A stretch of DNA of 64,000 bases from contig NZ_CP032382.1 of assembly GCF_003589925.1 (NCBI RefSeq), forward strand, positions 4,836,001-4,900,000. The letters are read 5' to 3'. This DNA is from Chryseolinea soli. GTDB lineage: Bacteria > Bacteroidota > Bacteroidia > Cytophagales > Cyclobacteriaceae. Positions 50,712 to 57,996 of this stretch are shown here, one piece after another. A program made the translations under genes and the position numbers. Under the pieces are notes generated by a model. The model searched no databases. It was not told the origin of the DNA and saw only the letters and a list, made by a program, of their open reading frames with translations. The stretch's first letter is position 1. The number at the start of each line of letters is the position of its first letter.

Positions 50712-52163
50712 ATGAAGACGATTCTGCCTTGCGCAATAGCCATCGCGCTCTTGCTAGCAGTCGGCCAGGCACACGCCCAGCCGCAGAAAATCGATTCCCT
50801 TCTAAAAGTACTCCCCCTGAATCCGGGGGGTGAAGCCCGCATCGACATTCTGAACAAGCTTGCGTTCTCCTACACGCAGCTGTCCGTTACCGAAGCCGAG
50901 AAATTTGTTTCGGAGGCCATACGCCTCGCACAAGCGCAGCGCTACGACAAAGGATTGGCCGAAGGCTACAAAATTCTCGGCAGCATTTTTTTCCAGCGTG
51001 GCGAGCACGAGAAGGCCATCGAATATTCCTATAGCGCGCTGAAGATCTACGATGCGTTAAAAGACAAGAGCGGGCAGTCGAAGGTGCTCAACAACATCGC
51101 CCTCATCTTTATGGCCCGCAAGGATTTTACGCGCGTCTATGAACTCACCATGCGCTCGCTCCGGCTCAAACGCGAGATCGGCGACAGCGCCGGCGTAGCC
51201 ACGTCCACGTTGGCCCTCGGCGAATACTACACCAACGAAAAAAACTACGCCACCGCGCTGCGCTTCTGCAAGGAAGCTTTGCAACGCTACCAGGAAATGA
51301 AGGACGATTGGGGCACCAGCTACGCCCTGCTGCAGATTGGGAACGTCTATGCACGCCAGCGAAACTATCCCTTCGCCTCTGCCAACTATTACGACGCCAT
51401 TCGCTATGCCGTAATGGCCCGCGACAACGCGCAATTGATCGCCGGCTACAAACAATTGGGACGGCTTTTCCTCACCTTGCAACAGTTCGATTCATCGTAT
51501 GCCTATTTGCGCAAGGCCCTGCTGCTGGCCCGCAAAGCCGCCAGCAAGAGCAACGAGATGGAAACACAAAAGATCTTCGCCGACTACTTCACGGCCACCG
51601 GCCACCTCGACTCGGCCCTGCGCTACACCAACAGCGCCAATCAACTGGAACACGAGATCTTCGACGCACTCAAGTCCCAACAGATTTCATCCCTCCAGAT
51701 GGTCTATGACTTCGAACACAAGGAACAAGAGTTGCTCTATCAGCGTCAGCAAATACGACGGCAATATGTGGCCATCATCGGCGTCAGCCTCATCCTCATC
51801 CTGTCCATCATCTTTGGCTTCAAGCTCTTCAATCTCAACAAGACCAACCGCCTGGCCAAGGAGAGCTTGCTAAAACTCAACGCCGACATCAATAAGATCA
51901 ACGCCAACCTCGAGACCATGGTGCAGGAACGCACCGAAGAGATCAAACAACAAAACCAAAAGCTGATCGAATACGCCTTCTTCACCGCCCACGAAGTGAG
52001 AGGTCCCCTCGCGCGAATACTCGGACTGGTAGAATTGGCAAAACTAAAAGAACTCCACCACGACCGCGAAGAAATCCTCATGCGCCTCGAAAACGCCGCC
52101 AACGAACTGGACGACGTTATCCGCACCATCAACCGGAAATTGGAAAACAACCGAAAACTTTAA
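50712..52163 (+). CDS. TPR protein with membrane span and isolated histidine-kinase H-box
   Basis: 483 residues from the ATG at 50712, preceded by AGGAGG at the right distance. After a signal peptide (ends near AHAQ), residues ~25-340 are TPR repeats (KAIEYSYSALKIYDAL and KNYATALRFCKEALQRYQ are typical units). A membrane segment (YVAIIGVSLILILSIIFGFKLF) follows, then a coiled coil of about 50 residues. The H-box FFTAHEVRGPLARILGL carries H427. The chain ends 56 residues later (NRKLENNRKL), so the HATPase_c domain is absent. It could be a phosphotransfer partner of another kinase, or signal by dimerisation. It follows metF closely (35 nt) but is unlikely to be functionally linked. Confidence 0.8.
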   Translation: MKTILPCAIAIALLLAVGQAHAQPQKIDSLLKVLPLNPGGEARIDILNKLAFSYTQLSVTEAEKFVSEAIRLAQAQRYDKGLAEGYKILGSIFFQRGEHEKAIEYSYSALKIYDALKDKSGQSKVLNNIALIFMARKDFTRVYELTMRSLRLKREIGDSAGVATSTLALGEYYTNEKNYATALRFCKEALQRYQEMKDDWGTSYALLQIGNVYARQRNYPFASANYYDAIRYAVMARDNAQLIAGYKQLGRLFLTLQQFDSSYAYLRKALLLARKAASKSNEMETQKIFADYFTATGHLDSALRYTNSANQLEHEIFDALKSQQISSLQMVYDFEHKEQELLYQRQQIRRQYVAIIGVSLILILSIIFGFKLFNLNKTNRLAKESLLKLNADINKINANLETMVQERTEEIKQQNQKLIEYAFFTAHEVRGPLARILGLVELAKLKELHHDREEILMRLENAANELDDVIRTINRKLENNRKL

Positions 52164-52231
52164 CGCCGCATTTCCTTGCGCCTTGGTGCTTTTGGTTTAG
52201 AACATTGCCGGCAATCTCTCCATTATAATCG

Positions 52232-52281
52232 AAAAAAAACAATTGAAATGGCCACGAGAAGGGAAGCCATTTCAATTGTTT
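52232..52281 (-). terminator. Strong terminator at the end of the minus-strand unknown operon
   Basis: A perfect 16-bp stem joins 52237-52252 (AAACAATTGAAATGGC) to 52266-52281 across a 13-nt loop. On the minus strand it is followed by eight U residues (A8 at 52232-52239), so it is ideal for the operon ending at 52299. On the plus strand the TTTATGTTT that follows may also stop transcription of the TPR gene. Confidence 0.85.
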
Positions 52282-52298
52282 ATGTTTAGCGCTTAAAA

Positions 52299-53642
52299 CT
52301 AATTCACACCTACGCCGTTCCCATTGCGTGACAATTGAGCGATGCGTACGGTCCCCACCACGTTCGACTCGCGGTTTTTTATTTTATGACCGGTAGCCTT
52401 CTCCCAATTGTTGATCACCGTGAGGATATCGATGAGTGCGGCGCGTTGAGCCGGCGAGGCAGCGGGGCCTCCGTTGGTGGTCTGGCTTTCGATGACCGTT
52501 CGGATCCAGGTGTCGGGCGCCGTTAGCTCGAAGGAGCCGAATTCGATGTTTCGCAGAAGGGTAGCCGCGGACGGCGCCATATCGAATAGGGCTTGCGCCT
52601 TGCTGTGCGCCTCGATGCCCACCTTCTTGCCGATATTGACCAGCCGCTCGGAGGCGGTGTTGCCCTGGCATCCTAGAAAATTTACCAAAGGGCTGTTGTA
52701 CGCAATGATAAAATAGAGCCACGACACGAAGCCCACCGATGCATATTCTTCTCTCGACAAGTTCATAAACCGGTAATTATTCAGTGTGAGGTTGCCAGCA
52801 CTTCCGCGCCGTGAGAGCATCATTTCCCGGATTTTTGTAGCCAGGTCGATAATGCGCTGGTAGTCGGTCGAGTTTGCCCCGCTGGTGTTTTGCGCGTTGA
52901 TGTAGGCCTGCCATAGTTCGCCCAGGAACTGTTCAAACAGCGGGATAAAGTCCTTGTTGGATGCCTTTGCTTTAAAATAGGGTGCAATGCCGCTGTCGAG
53001 GTTGTTGGTGTTTTCGAAGGCCAGGTCGATGCCAAACATTCTGAAATAGGCATTGCGGCGGGCCGATTCTGCATTGGGCCTGACGTTGCTGGTGATGTTC
53101 CGGTAACTGGTATTGGAGAGGGTTTTATAGAACAGATTTTCTGTGTTCATGATCCACTGCATGGCGTTTTGATGCATCACCACATCGGGGCTTGCCACAC
53201 CCAGGGTTTCATCGTGCTGGTAGAGATAGATAAGCCTTTCGATAATTTGTGCGATGCGCGTGTTCTCGATCAGGTAGGCGTAAATGATATGATACGGCGG
53301 TGCATCATCGCGATTGAACACCTGAATCGTATTGCTGGCATCGACGGGGAAATTAATCGGTCCGTTCGTGATGTCAGACCAGTGCTTTTGAATGGCCTTG
53401 TCGATCACGATAGGATCTTCATAGAAAACAAAAGTTTCCTGGACCTCTAACGCATAGGAATTTGTATAAGGAATGGGAGGCAATGGGGTGGGTGGCACCG
53501 GTGGTGTGCTGTTCATTCCCGGTAAGCCCAGAGGAGGAGGCACAACGATGGCTGCAAAATCGCTGCGAATAGAAGGATATGAACGGTTAACCCTAACGCT
53601 TTCGGTGTTAGTGGTATAAATAAGGTGATCTATAAATTCCAT
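52299..53642 (-). CDS. Uncharacterised protein, last gene of the unknown operon
   Basis: 447 residues with no signal peptide, transmembrane segment or motif I recognise. A proline-rich linker at about residues 36-60 (PPPLGLPGMNSTPPVPPTP) separates a short N-terminal segment from a mainly helical body (AYLIENTRIAQIIERLIYLYQ, LFEQFLGELWQAYINAQ). The N-terminal strand VNRSYPSIRSDFAAIVVPP and the linker may mediate assembly. It is the fourth gene of a minus-strand operon that starts at 57842. Gaps before it are 62, 27 and 1 nt, and a terminator follows. The ordered operon suggests a role alongside the putative peptidase and 830-residue protein, but no function can be assigned. Confidence 0.72.
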   Translation of the reverse strand: MEFIDHLIYTTNTESVRVNRSYPSIRSDFAAIVVPPPLGLPGMNSTPPVPPTPLPPIPYTNSYALEVQETFVFYEDPIVIDKAIQKHWSDITNGPINFPVDASNTIQVFNRDDAPPYHIIYAYLIENTRIAQIIERLIYLYQHDETLGVASPDVVMHQNAMQWIMNTENLFYKTLSNTSYRNITSNVRPNAESARRNAYFRMFGIDLAFENTNNLDSGIAPYFKAKASNKDFIPLFEQFLGELWQAYINAQNTSGANSTDYQRIIDLATKIREMMLSRRGSAGNLTLNNYRFMNLSREEYASVGFVSWLYFIIAYNSPLVNFLGCQGNTASERLVNIGKKVGIEAHSKAQALFDMAPSAATLLRNIEFGSFELTAPDTWIRTVIESQTTNGGPAASPAQRAALIDILTVINNWEKATGHKIKNRESNVVGTVRIAQLSRNGNGVGVN

Positions 53643-53704
53643 ACAGTCAGGATTTTTAATTTTTTAGTTGGTCGATTTTCTATTGTTGCCTTCCGGGTTG
53701 ATGG

Positions 53705-54073
53705 TTACTTCTTCCTTTCTACTGAAGCCGTCGCAAGCCCGGTTGCTGCACCGGGCGCTCCGGTTGCTGGGGGAGTATACTTCTTTTCGGGTTTGATATA
53801 GTGACTGCGTGTTTGCTCATACGTCAGGTTTGCTTTGTCGTAAGCTGCGCAGTCGGAATGGTCTACACCCGAGCTTGAATTGTATCGCTCAAGCGATAGC
53901 GCTTTCAAGTATCGTTCCCGGAGACCGACGGCTTCTTCTTTACTTTTCAAGAGCAAGATCATCAGTTTGCCATCCCCCTTGCCCTTGGCGGCATTTATCT
54001 CTTTTTCGATGTCGGTTATGGATTGATTGACCAGGTTGATGTCATCCTCAAGTTCTTTCATTTTTGTGCTCAT
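53705..54073 (-). CDS. Small coiled-coil protein of the unknown operon
   Basis: 122 residues. The first about 62 form a charged coiled coil (MKELEDDINLVNQSITDIEKEINAAKG...LMILLLKSKEEAVGLRERYLKAL). The tail is low complexity, rich in Pro, Ala, Gly and Thr (YTPPATGAPGAATGLATASV). There is no signal peptide. Size and layout recall adaptor or chaperone-like small proteins in export or assembly loci, but that is only a resemblance. It lies 27 nt after the putative peptidase gene and 62 nt before the 447-residue unknown, all on one strand. Confidence 0.65.
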   Translation of the reverse strand: MSTKMKELEDDINLVNQSITDIEKEINAAKGKGDGKLMILLLKSKEEAVGLRERYLKALSLERYNSSSGVDHSDCAAYDKANLTYEQTRSHYIKPEKKYTPPATGAPGAATGLATASVERKK

Positions 54074-54100
54074 GGTGAATAGCTTTATGTTGTTATGCTT

Positions 54101-55348
54101 TTAATTTTCGCCGGTGGTTGTCCCCAGGTTCCTCATCCAGAGTTCAAGCCGCTTGTATTCCTCCTGCGGCGCTTCATCCATTGTGGCGATGCGATAGCCC
54201 GCCAACGCCAGCAACTTTAAACACTCCTGATGAATCCACGCGTGTGACTGCAGCATTGCGCCGGAAGTGGCTTGAAATTTCTCCAGTCGCTCTGGACTCA
54301 CGTGAACCGGATTGACCAGATCAACCAATGACCGGCCGCCAAAAGCGTCATAGCGCGTAGTCAGGCAGATATCGACGACCCTAGGCAAGACGCGCTGGCA
54401 AGCCCGGATCATGCGGGTGGAGGTATAGTTATAACGATCGATGGGATAATCTTGCTTAAAGGCTTCCTCCAGCTCATCCCACGGTCCGCGGCCATAGAAG
54501 GTGCGACAACATTCGATGTTGAGGAGTACGCGCAGATAGGAGATGGGATGCGGGTCACCTTCGTGATAAGCAAAGACGCTTTCGGGCGATCCGGCCACCA
54601 CATTGTGCAGGGAGGCTACGGCCCCATAGCCCGTGTGAACAAAGGCAAAATTGTCGGCAGCAATTTCACTGGCCCAACCGGCGTAGGCCGCGGCAACCAA
54701 GGGATTATAGGGATGAAGTTGTTGCTGCAATTGCGTGGCCAATGCGTTGTTCCAGTTCAATATGTGAGCAACCTGGTGCCCGGTTTCGTGTATCGTGGCC
54801 GTGGGGCGAAATAAATTGTGAAAGGTGATCTTGATCGCTGCCACGGGACTGATGCTGCCATCCCACAAACGCAGACCGCTCTTCAAAATGCTGGCGCCCA
54901 AACCCCGGTCGAGATACGTAAAGCAGGGCGGCACTTCTTTGCCGAGGACAGGCAGTATGCCCTCCATGCTCCGGGTGCAAAGAACATCGCACGCGCGAAG
55001 GAGGGTGGCAATGGCGTTGTTGGTCCGACTGTTGAGGGCGTCCGTAAAAAAGTGTACGGTGGTTTCGGTGTTGATGTATTGCTGGCGGAGGCTCAACAAC
55101 GAACGGCGGAGGCGGTCGTGGTCGGCGTCGGTTTGAAGTTGCACCTCGAGTTGCTGGCCAAAACTCTTGATGCGGTCGATCGAGGCGGTCAGGCTTTGGA
55201 TGATCAGGTTGCGCACGTCCCGGTTCACACCGTTCCAGGCCGCCGCCGAAGCTAGGTTTTCGAGACGGGCCAGGCGCGCGGCAGCCTGCATCCAATGACT
55301 GCATTGGTTTTTGATCTGATCGACGGCGTTTGTCTTTGTGGTCACCAT
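54101..55348 (-). CDS. Putative zinc metallopeptidase (HETGH, gluzincin-like)
   Basis: 415 residues. HETGH at 187-191 is an HExxH zinc motif in a helix (ATIHETGHQVAHILNW). GWASEIAADNFAF 30-odd residues later supplies E228 and D232, in the ExxxD arrangement of gluzincin third ligands. The N-terminal 130 residues are helical, and the region after the active site carries an Asp/His-rich segment (YHEGDPHPISYLR). No signal peptide or membrane segment is visible. It starts 1 nt after the stop of the 830-residue protein gene, so translation is probably coupled. I do not recognise the named peptidase family. Activity is inferred from the motif alone. Confidence 0.68.
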   Translation of the reverse strand: MVTTKTNAVDQIKNQCSHWMQAAARLARLENLASAAAWNGVNRDVRNLIIQSLTASIDRIKSFGQQLEVQLQTDADHDRLRRSLLSLRQQYINTETTVHFFTDALNSRTNNAIATLLRACDVLCTRSMEGILPVLGKEVPPCFTYLDRGLGASILKSGLRLWDGSISPVAAIKITFHNLFRPTATIHETGHQVAHILNWNNALATQLQQQLHPYNPLVAAAYAGWASEIAADNFAFVHTGYGAVASLHNVVAGSPESVFAYHEGDPHPISYLRVLLNIECCRTFYGRGPWDELEEAFKQDYPIDRYNYTSTRMIRACQRVLPRVVDICLTTRYDAFGGRSLVDLVNPVHVSPERLEKFQATSGAMLQSHAWIHQECLKLLALAGYRIATMDEAPQEEYKRLELWMRNLGTTTGEN

Positions 55349-55349
55349 C

Positions 55350-57842
55350 TTATATAAAGTTTTTGCCGGCCAGTATGGTCAGGGTTGGGGTGGGCAACGA
55401 CGGCATGCTGATGCCACCCAGGTTGGTGATCGATCCTTCGCCCCGCAGCAGCGAGATCACGGCCCGGATCTGGGCCATACCCGCCACGTTCTTCCAGGTG
55501 ATGCGCACCGTCACTCCATCGTCGGGTTGGGCCAGGGCGTCGCTGAATTCTTTGGCGCGTGTTTTGAAAAATGTTTTGACGCCTTCAAACGCCTTGCCCA
55601 ACAGCCTTTGCGTGACCTTCTCAATGATCTTCTCCATGGCCATCTTCTTGAAGCCGCCGAGAAATTCCTCGCTGTCCGGCACATGACGCAAATACAATTC
55701 GGGCACAGCCTCATGCACAATTTTCACTTTCGACCGGATGTTTTTCAACAGGGCTTTGTTGAGTTTGCTCTTCAGCGCCTTGCGAAGCGATTCGGATGCG
55801 CCGATCCAATCCTGGCGGTTCAGTTTCTCTACCACGTCGTTGCTGCCGGCTTCGCTAAAGAAGAAGTTTAACACGACTTCTGATTTTACAAAATTGAATA
55901 CCGCCTGTATGTCGCTGGAGCGCGCCGCTACCTGGGCTTCTCTCTGCACGCCAACCCCTGCACGGCGCAGGCGGCGATGGACTCTCGGTCGCCGCACGAC
56001 GGCTCCGGGCATTTCCATGTAAAAGAAACGCTGGCCGATCGTGATCTTTTCCCGCGAGGTGGTAAACTCCGGCGCAACATCTTTGCCGATCCCCGGATCG
56101 TTCAACAATGCCGTGGCGGCTTGCACCGACAAGGGGTGAAGTTGCACGGCTGCGCTCTTGTCGGCCGTGCCTAAACCGGGTGCACGATCGTATAGGCTGA
56201 TCTTGTTGAGGGTGGTGCCGGGTATGGCTTCATAGACGTGAACCCGCACGTTGATGGGCTGCGCCAGGTCCTGTCCCATGGTGTCTTTTACAAAATCTTT
56301 TAGCGACACATCGCCAAAAGTTTTTATCCCTTCGGCCAGTGCGGCGGTAAGTGTTACCGGATAAACGCGGGAGAACCGTTTGTGCGATTTGCGTCTGCGC
56401 CTCCGAGGCATCAGTACCCATACGCCGGGCTCGCGCGTGGGTTGTATTGATTTCCTGATGTAGGTGCCCGGAAAATTATTAGCGACGGCTTTGCTAAAGG
56501 CCGGCAACACATGCTCGGCCAGTTGATCGATGGCTTCCGAGTCGGACATGCCGTCCAATTGTTGGAGTATGCCTTCGTCTTCCGTGCCCAGGGTGCGGAT
56601 GGTTTCCTCGACGGTGTTGGCAATGGCCTCGTAGGCAAGCGACTCGTTATTTTGGTCAGCTGTTTCGAAACCCAGGGCTTTAAAACCCAGATCAACGATG
56701 GAGGCCGACAACGGTTTGGCAATATTGGCCGGCACATATTTGCCAACCAGCTTGCCCAGCAGTCCGGCCAGAAAATTGATGACGCGCTTTCGTCCCACCA
56801 ACGATAGCGCTACTTTGATGGCAGGATATAATGCGGGAAGAAATTGTTCCAAGGCGGGCTGAACGTCTTCGCCCCGGCGCAGTTGGTCAACAAATTGTTG
56901 GCGTGCTTCATCGAGGGAGGGTGCGTTTTCGTAGGCGGGATCTTCGTGCTCGCCTTCTTCAATATAGTCGTTCACAAATTGTTCGCTCTCCACTTCGTCG
57001 TTGGCGAACACCAGGTTGGCCATACGGAGATCGAATTCGTAGGAGAGTTGTTCAAAATCCTCGCCGGCAAACATTTCGTTGCTGTTGTTCAGCGCGCCGT
57101 CTTGCGTGGGGACTTCGAGTTTTAGAAATTTCTTGGCCAGGTCCCGGGCATAAGGCTGAAGGGGTTGTGGCAGCTTGCCAACGAGTGTATTCAGTACTTT
57201 GTTGAGCAACGGTTTGATAAGACCTTTCAGTTTGTTCAACGCCAGGTTTATCGGGTTGAGCTTGTTCACCAACTTTGCGCCCGCTTTTACGGCGCTCTTT
57301 ACTTTATTGACCAGTCCGCCCAGAAATTGCTCCTGTGCGGGAGAGAGTTGTTCAGTGTATTCAAACTCCATCTCATTTACAAACCGCTCGATGTTTTCAG
57401 CCGACAGCCCCTCAAACTCACGCGACGACACGGCCTGGCTGGCACGGTCGATCACGGCATCGACTTCGCGAAGCAGGGGGGCGATGTATTCTGACGTGCG
57501 TTGCTTCAGGTACGGATAGTGATTGCCATGGGACCCCTCATAACTGAAACGGGCGATAACCGATTCTTCGATCTCTCCCGCCATGGCCATTAACGACTCT
57601 TTGAAATCTTCGTGATTCAATTCAGCCAACAGTTCCACAAAAGCTTCGGCTTTGGGTTGATTGAGCGAAATGGAGTCTTCGGCATTGTATGTGGCTGAGA
57701 ACGGACTTTCGAACTCGGATGATGAAGAATAGAATTCCGGGGTTGGACTCGTTTCTTCGGGTCGTTCCATCAACAGGGATTCATCTGAGAAGGGCGTTTC
57801 GTAGTCTCCGGAAGATACAACGTAATCATTGGTACTTTTCAT
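55350..57842 (-). CDS. Uncharacterised 830-residue protein with N-terminal [YF]E[TS]PF motifs
   Basis: 830 residues from the ATG at 57842; a GTG 63 nt upstream lies inside the palindrome and is unlikely. The N-terminal about 60 residues are acidic and Ser-rich, with YETPF at 14-18 and FESPF at 44-48. Around residues 175-240 there is a lysine-rich amphipathic stretch with regular Leu/Val (FLGGLVNKVKSAVKAGAKLV, LNKLKGLIKPLLNKVLNTLV). A central basic patch (MPRRRRRKSHKRF) and another (VVRRPRVHRRLRRAG) follow, with mixed alpha/beta segments to the end. No signal peptide, repeat or known domain was seen. It heads the operon and is divergent from the cell-wall hydrolase that shares the YETPF motif. 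Confidence 0.72.
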   Translation of the reverse strand: MKSTNDYVVSSGDYETPFSDESLLMERPEETSPTPEFYSSSSEFESPFSATYNAEDSISLNQPKAEAFVELLAELNHEDFKESLMAMAGEIEESVIARFSYEGSHGNHYPYLKQRTSEYIAPLLREVDAVIDRASQAVSSREFEGLSAENIERFVNEMEFEYTEQLSPAQEQFLGGLVNKVKSAVKAGAKLVNKLNPINLALNKLKGLIKPLLNKVLNTLVGKLPQPLQPYARDLAKKFLKLEVPTQDGALNNSNEMFAGEDFEQLSYEFDLRMANLVFANDEVESEQFVNDYIEEGEHEDPAYENAPSLDEARQQFVDQLRRGEDVQPALEQFLPALYPAIKVALSLVGRKRVINFLAGLLGKLVGKYVPANIAKPLSASIVDLGFKALGFETADQNNESLAYEAIANTVEETIRTLGTEDEGILQQLDGMSDSEAIDQLAEHVLPAFSKAVANNFPGTYIRKSIQPTREPGVWVLMPRRRRRKSHKRFSRVYPVTLTAALAEGIKTFGDVSLKDFVKDTMGQDLAQPINVRVHVYEAIPGTTLNKISLYDRAPGLGTADKSAAVQLHPLSVQAATALLNDPGIGKDVAPEFTTSREKITIGQRFFYMEMPGAVVRRPRVHRRLRRAGVGVQREAQVAARSSDIQAVFNFVKSEVVLNFFFSEAGSNDVVEKLNRQDWIGASESLRKALKSKLNKALLKNIRSKVKIVHEAVPELYLRHVPDSEEFLGGFKKMAMEKIIEKVTQRLLGKAFEGVKTFFKTRAKEFSDALAQPDDGVTVRITWKNVAGMAQIRAVISLLRGEGSITNLGGISMPSLPTPTLTILAGKNFI

Positions 57843-57897
57843 GATTTCACGTTTTGATGATTTGCTGGGATAAAATTGGCCGGATGCCTCACCGTTA

Positions 57898-57940
57898 TCA
57901 ATCACCCTTTAGGGTGAAATTCACCTTAAAGGGTGATTGA
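57898..57940. promoter_or_regulatory. 43-bp near-perfect palindrome between divergent genes (candidate operator)
   Basis: Left arm 57898-57918 and right arm 57920-57940 are reverse complements at 20 of 21 positions around a single A at 57919. The arms start TCAATCACCCTTTA and contain the smaller dyad ACCCTTTAGGGT. The right end contains the TTG that acts as the predicted -33 box for the hydrolase gene. It lies 55 nt from the start of each gene. Confidence 0.75.
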
Positions 57941-57968
57941 GGTTATGAGACCGCACATGGTAATTTTG
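57937..57968 (+). promoter_or_regulatory. Promoter of the cell-wall hydrolase gene (TTG-N21-TAATTTTG)
   Basis: TTG at 57937-57939 and the exact TAnnTTTG box TAATTTTG at 57961-57968 are 21 nt apart, within the Bacteroidota range. The ATG at 57997 is 28 nt further. The -33 element lies in the palindrome's right arm. Confidence 0.65.
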
Positions 57969-57996
57969 ATTCAGGAAAAAACAAAAGCCCTCAACT

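Noticed and set aside
57843..57905. GTG start 63 nt upstream for the 830-residue protein
   Set aside because: It lies within the 43-bp palindrome, and the added residues do not resemble the acidic N-terminus; ATG at 57842 is the better start.
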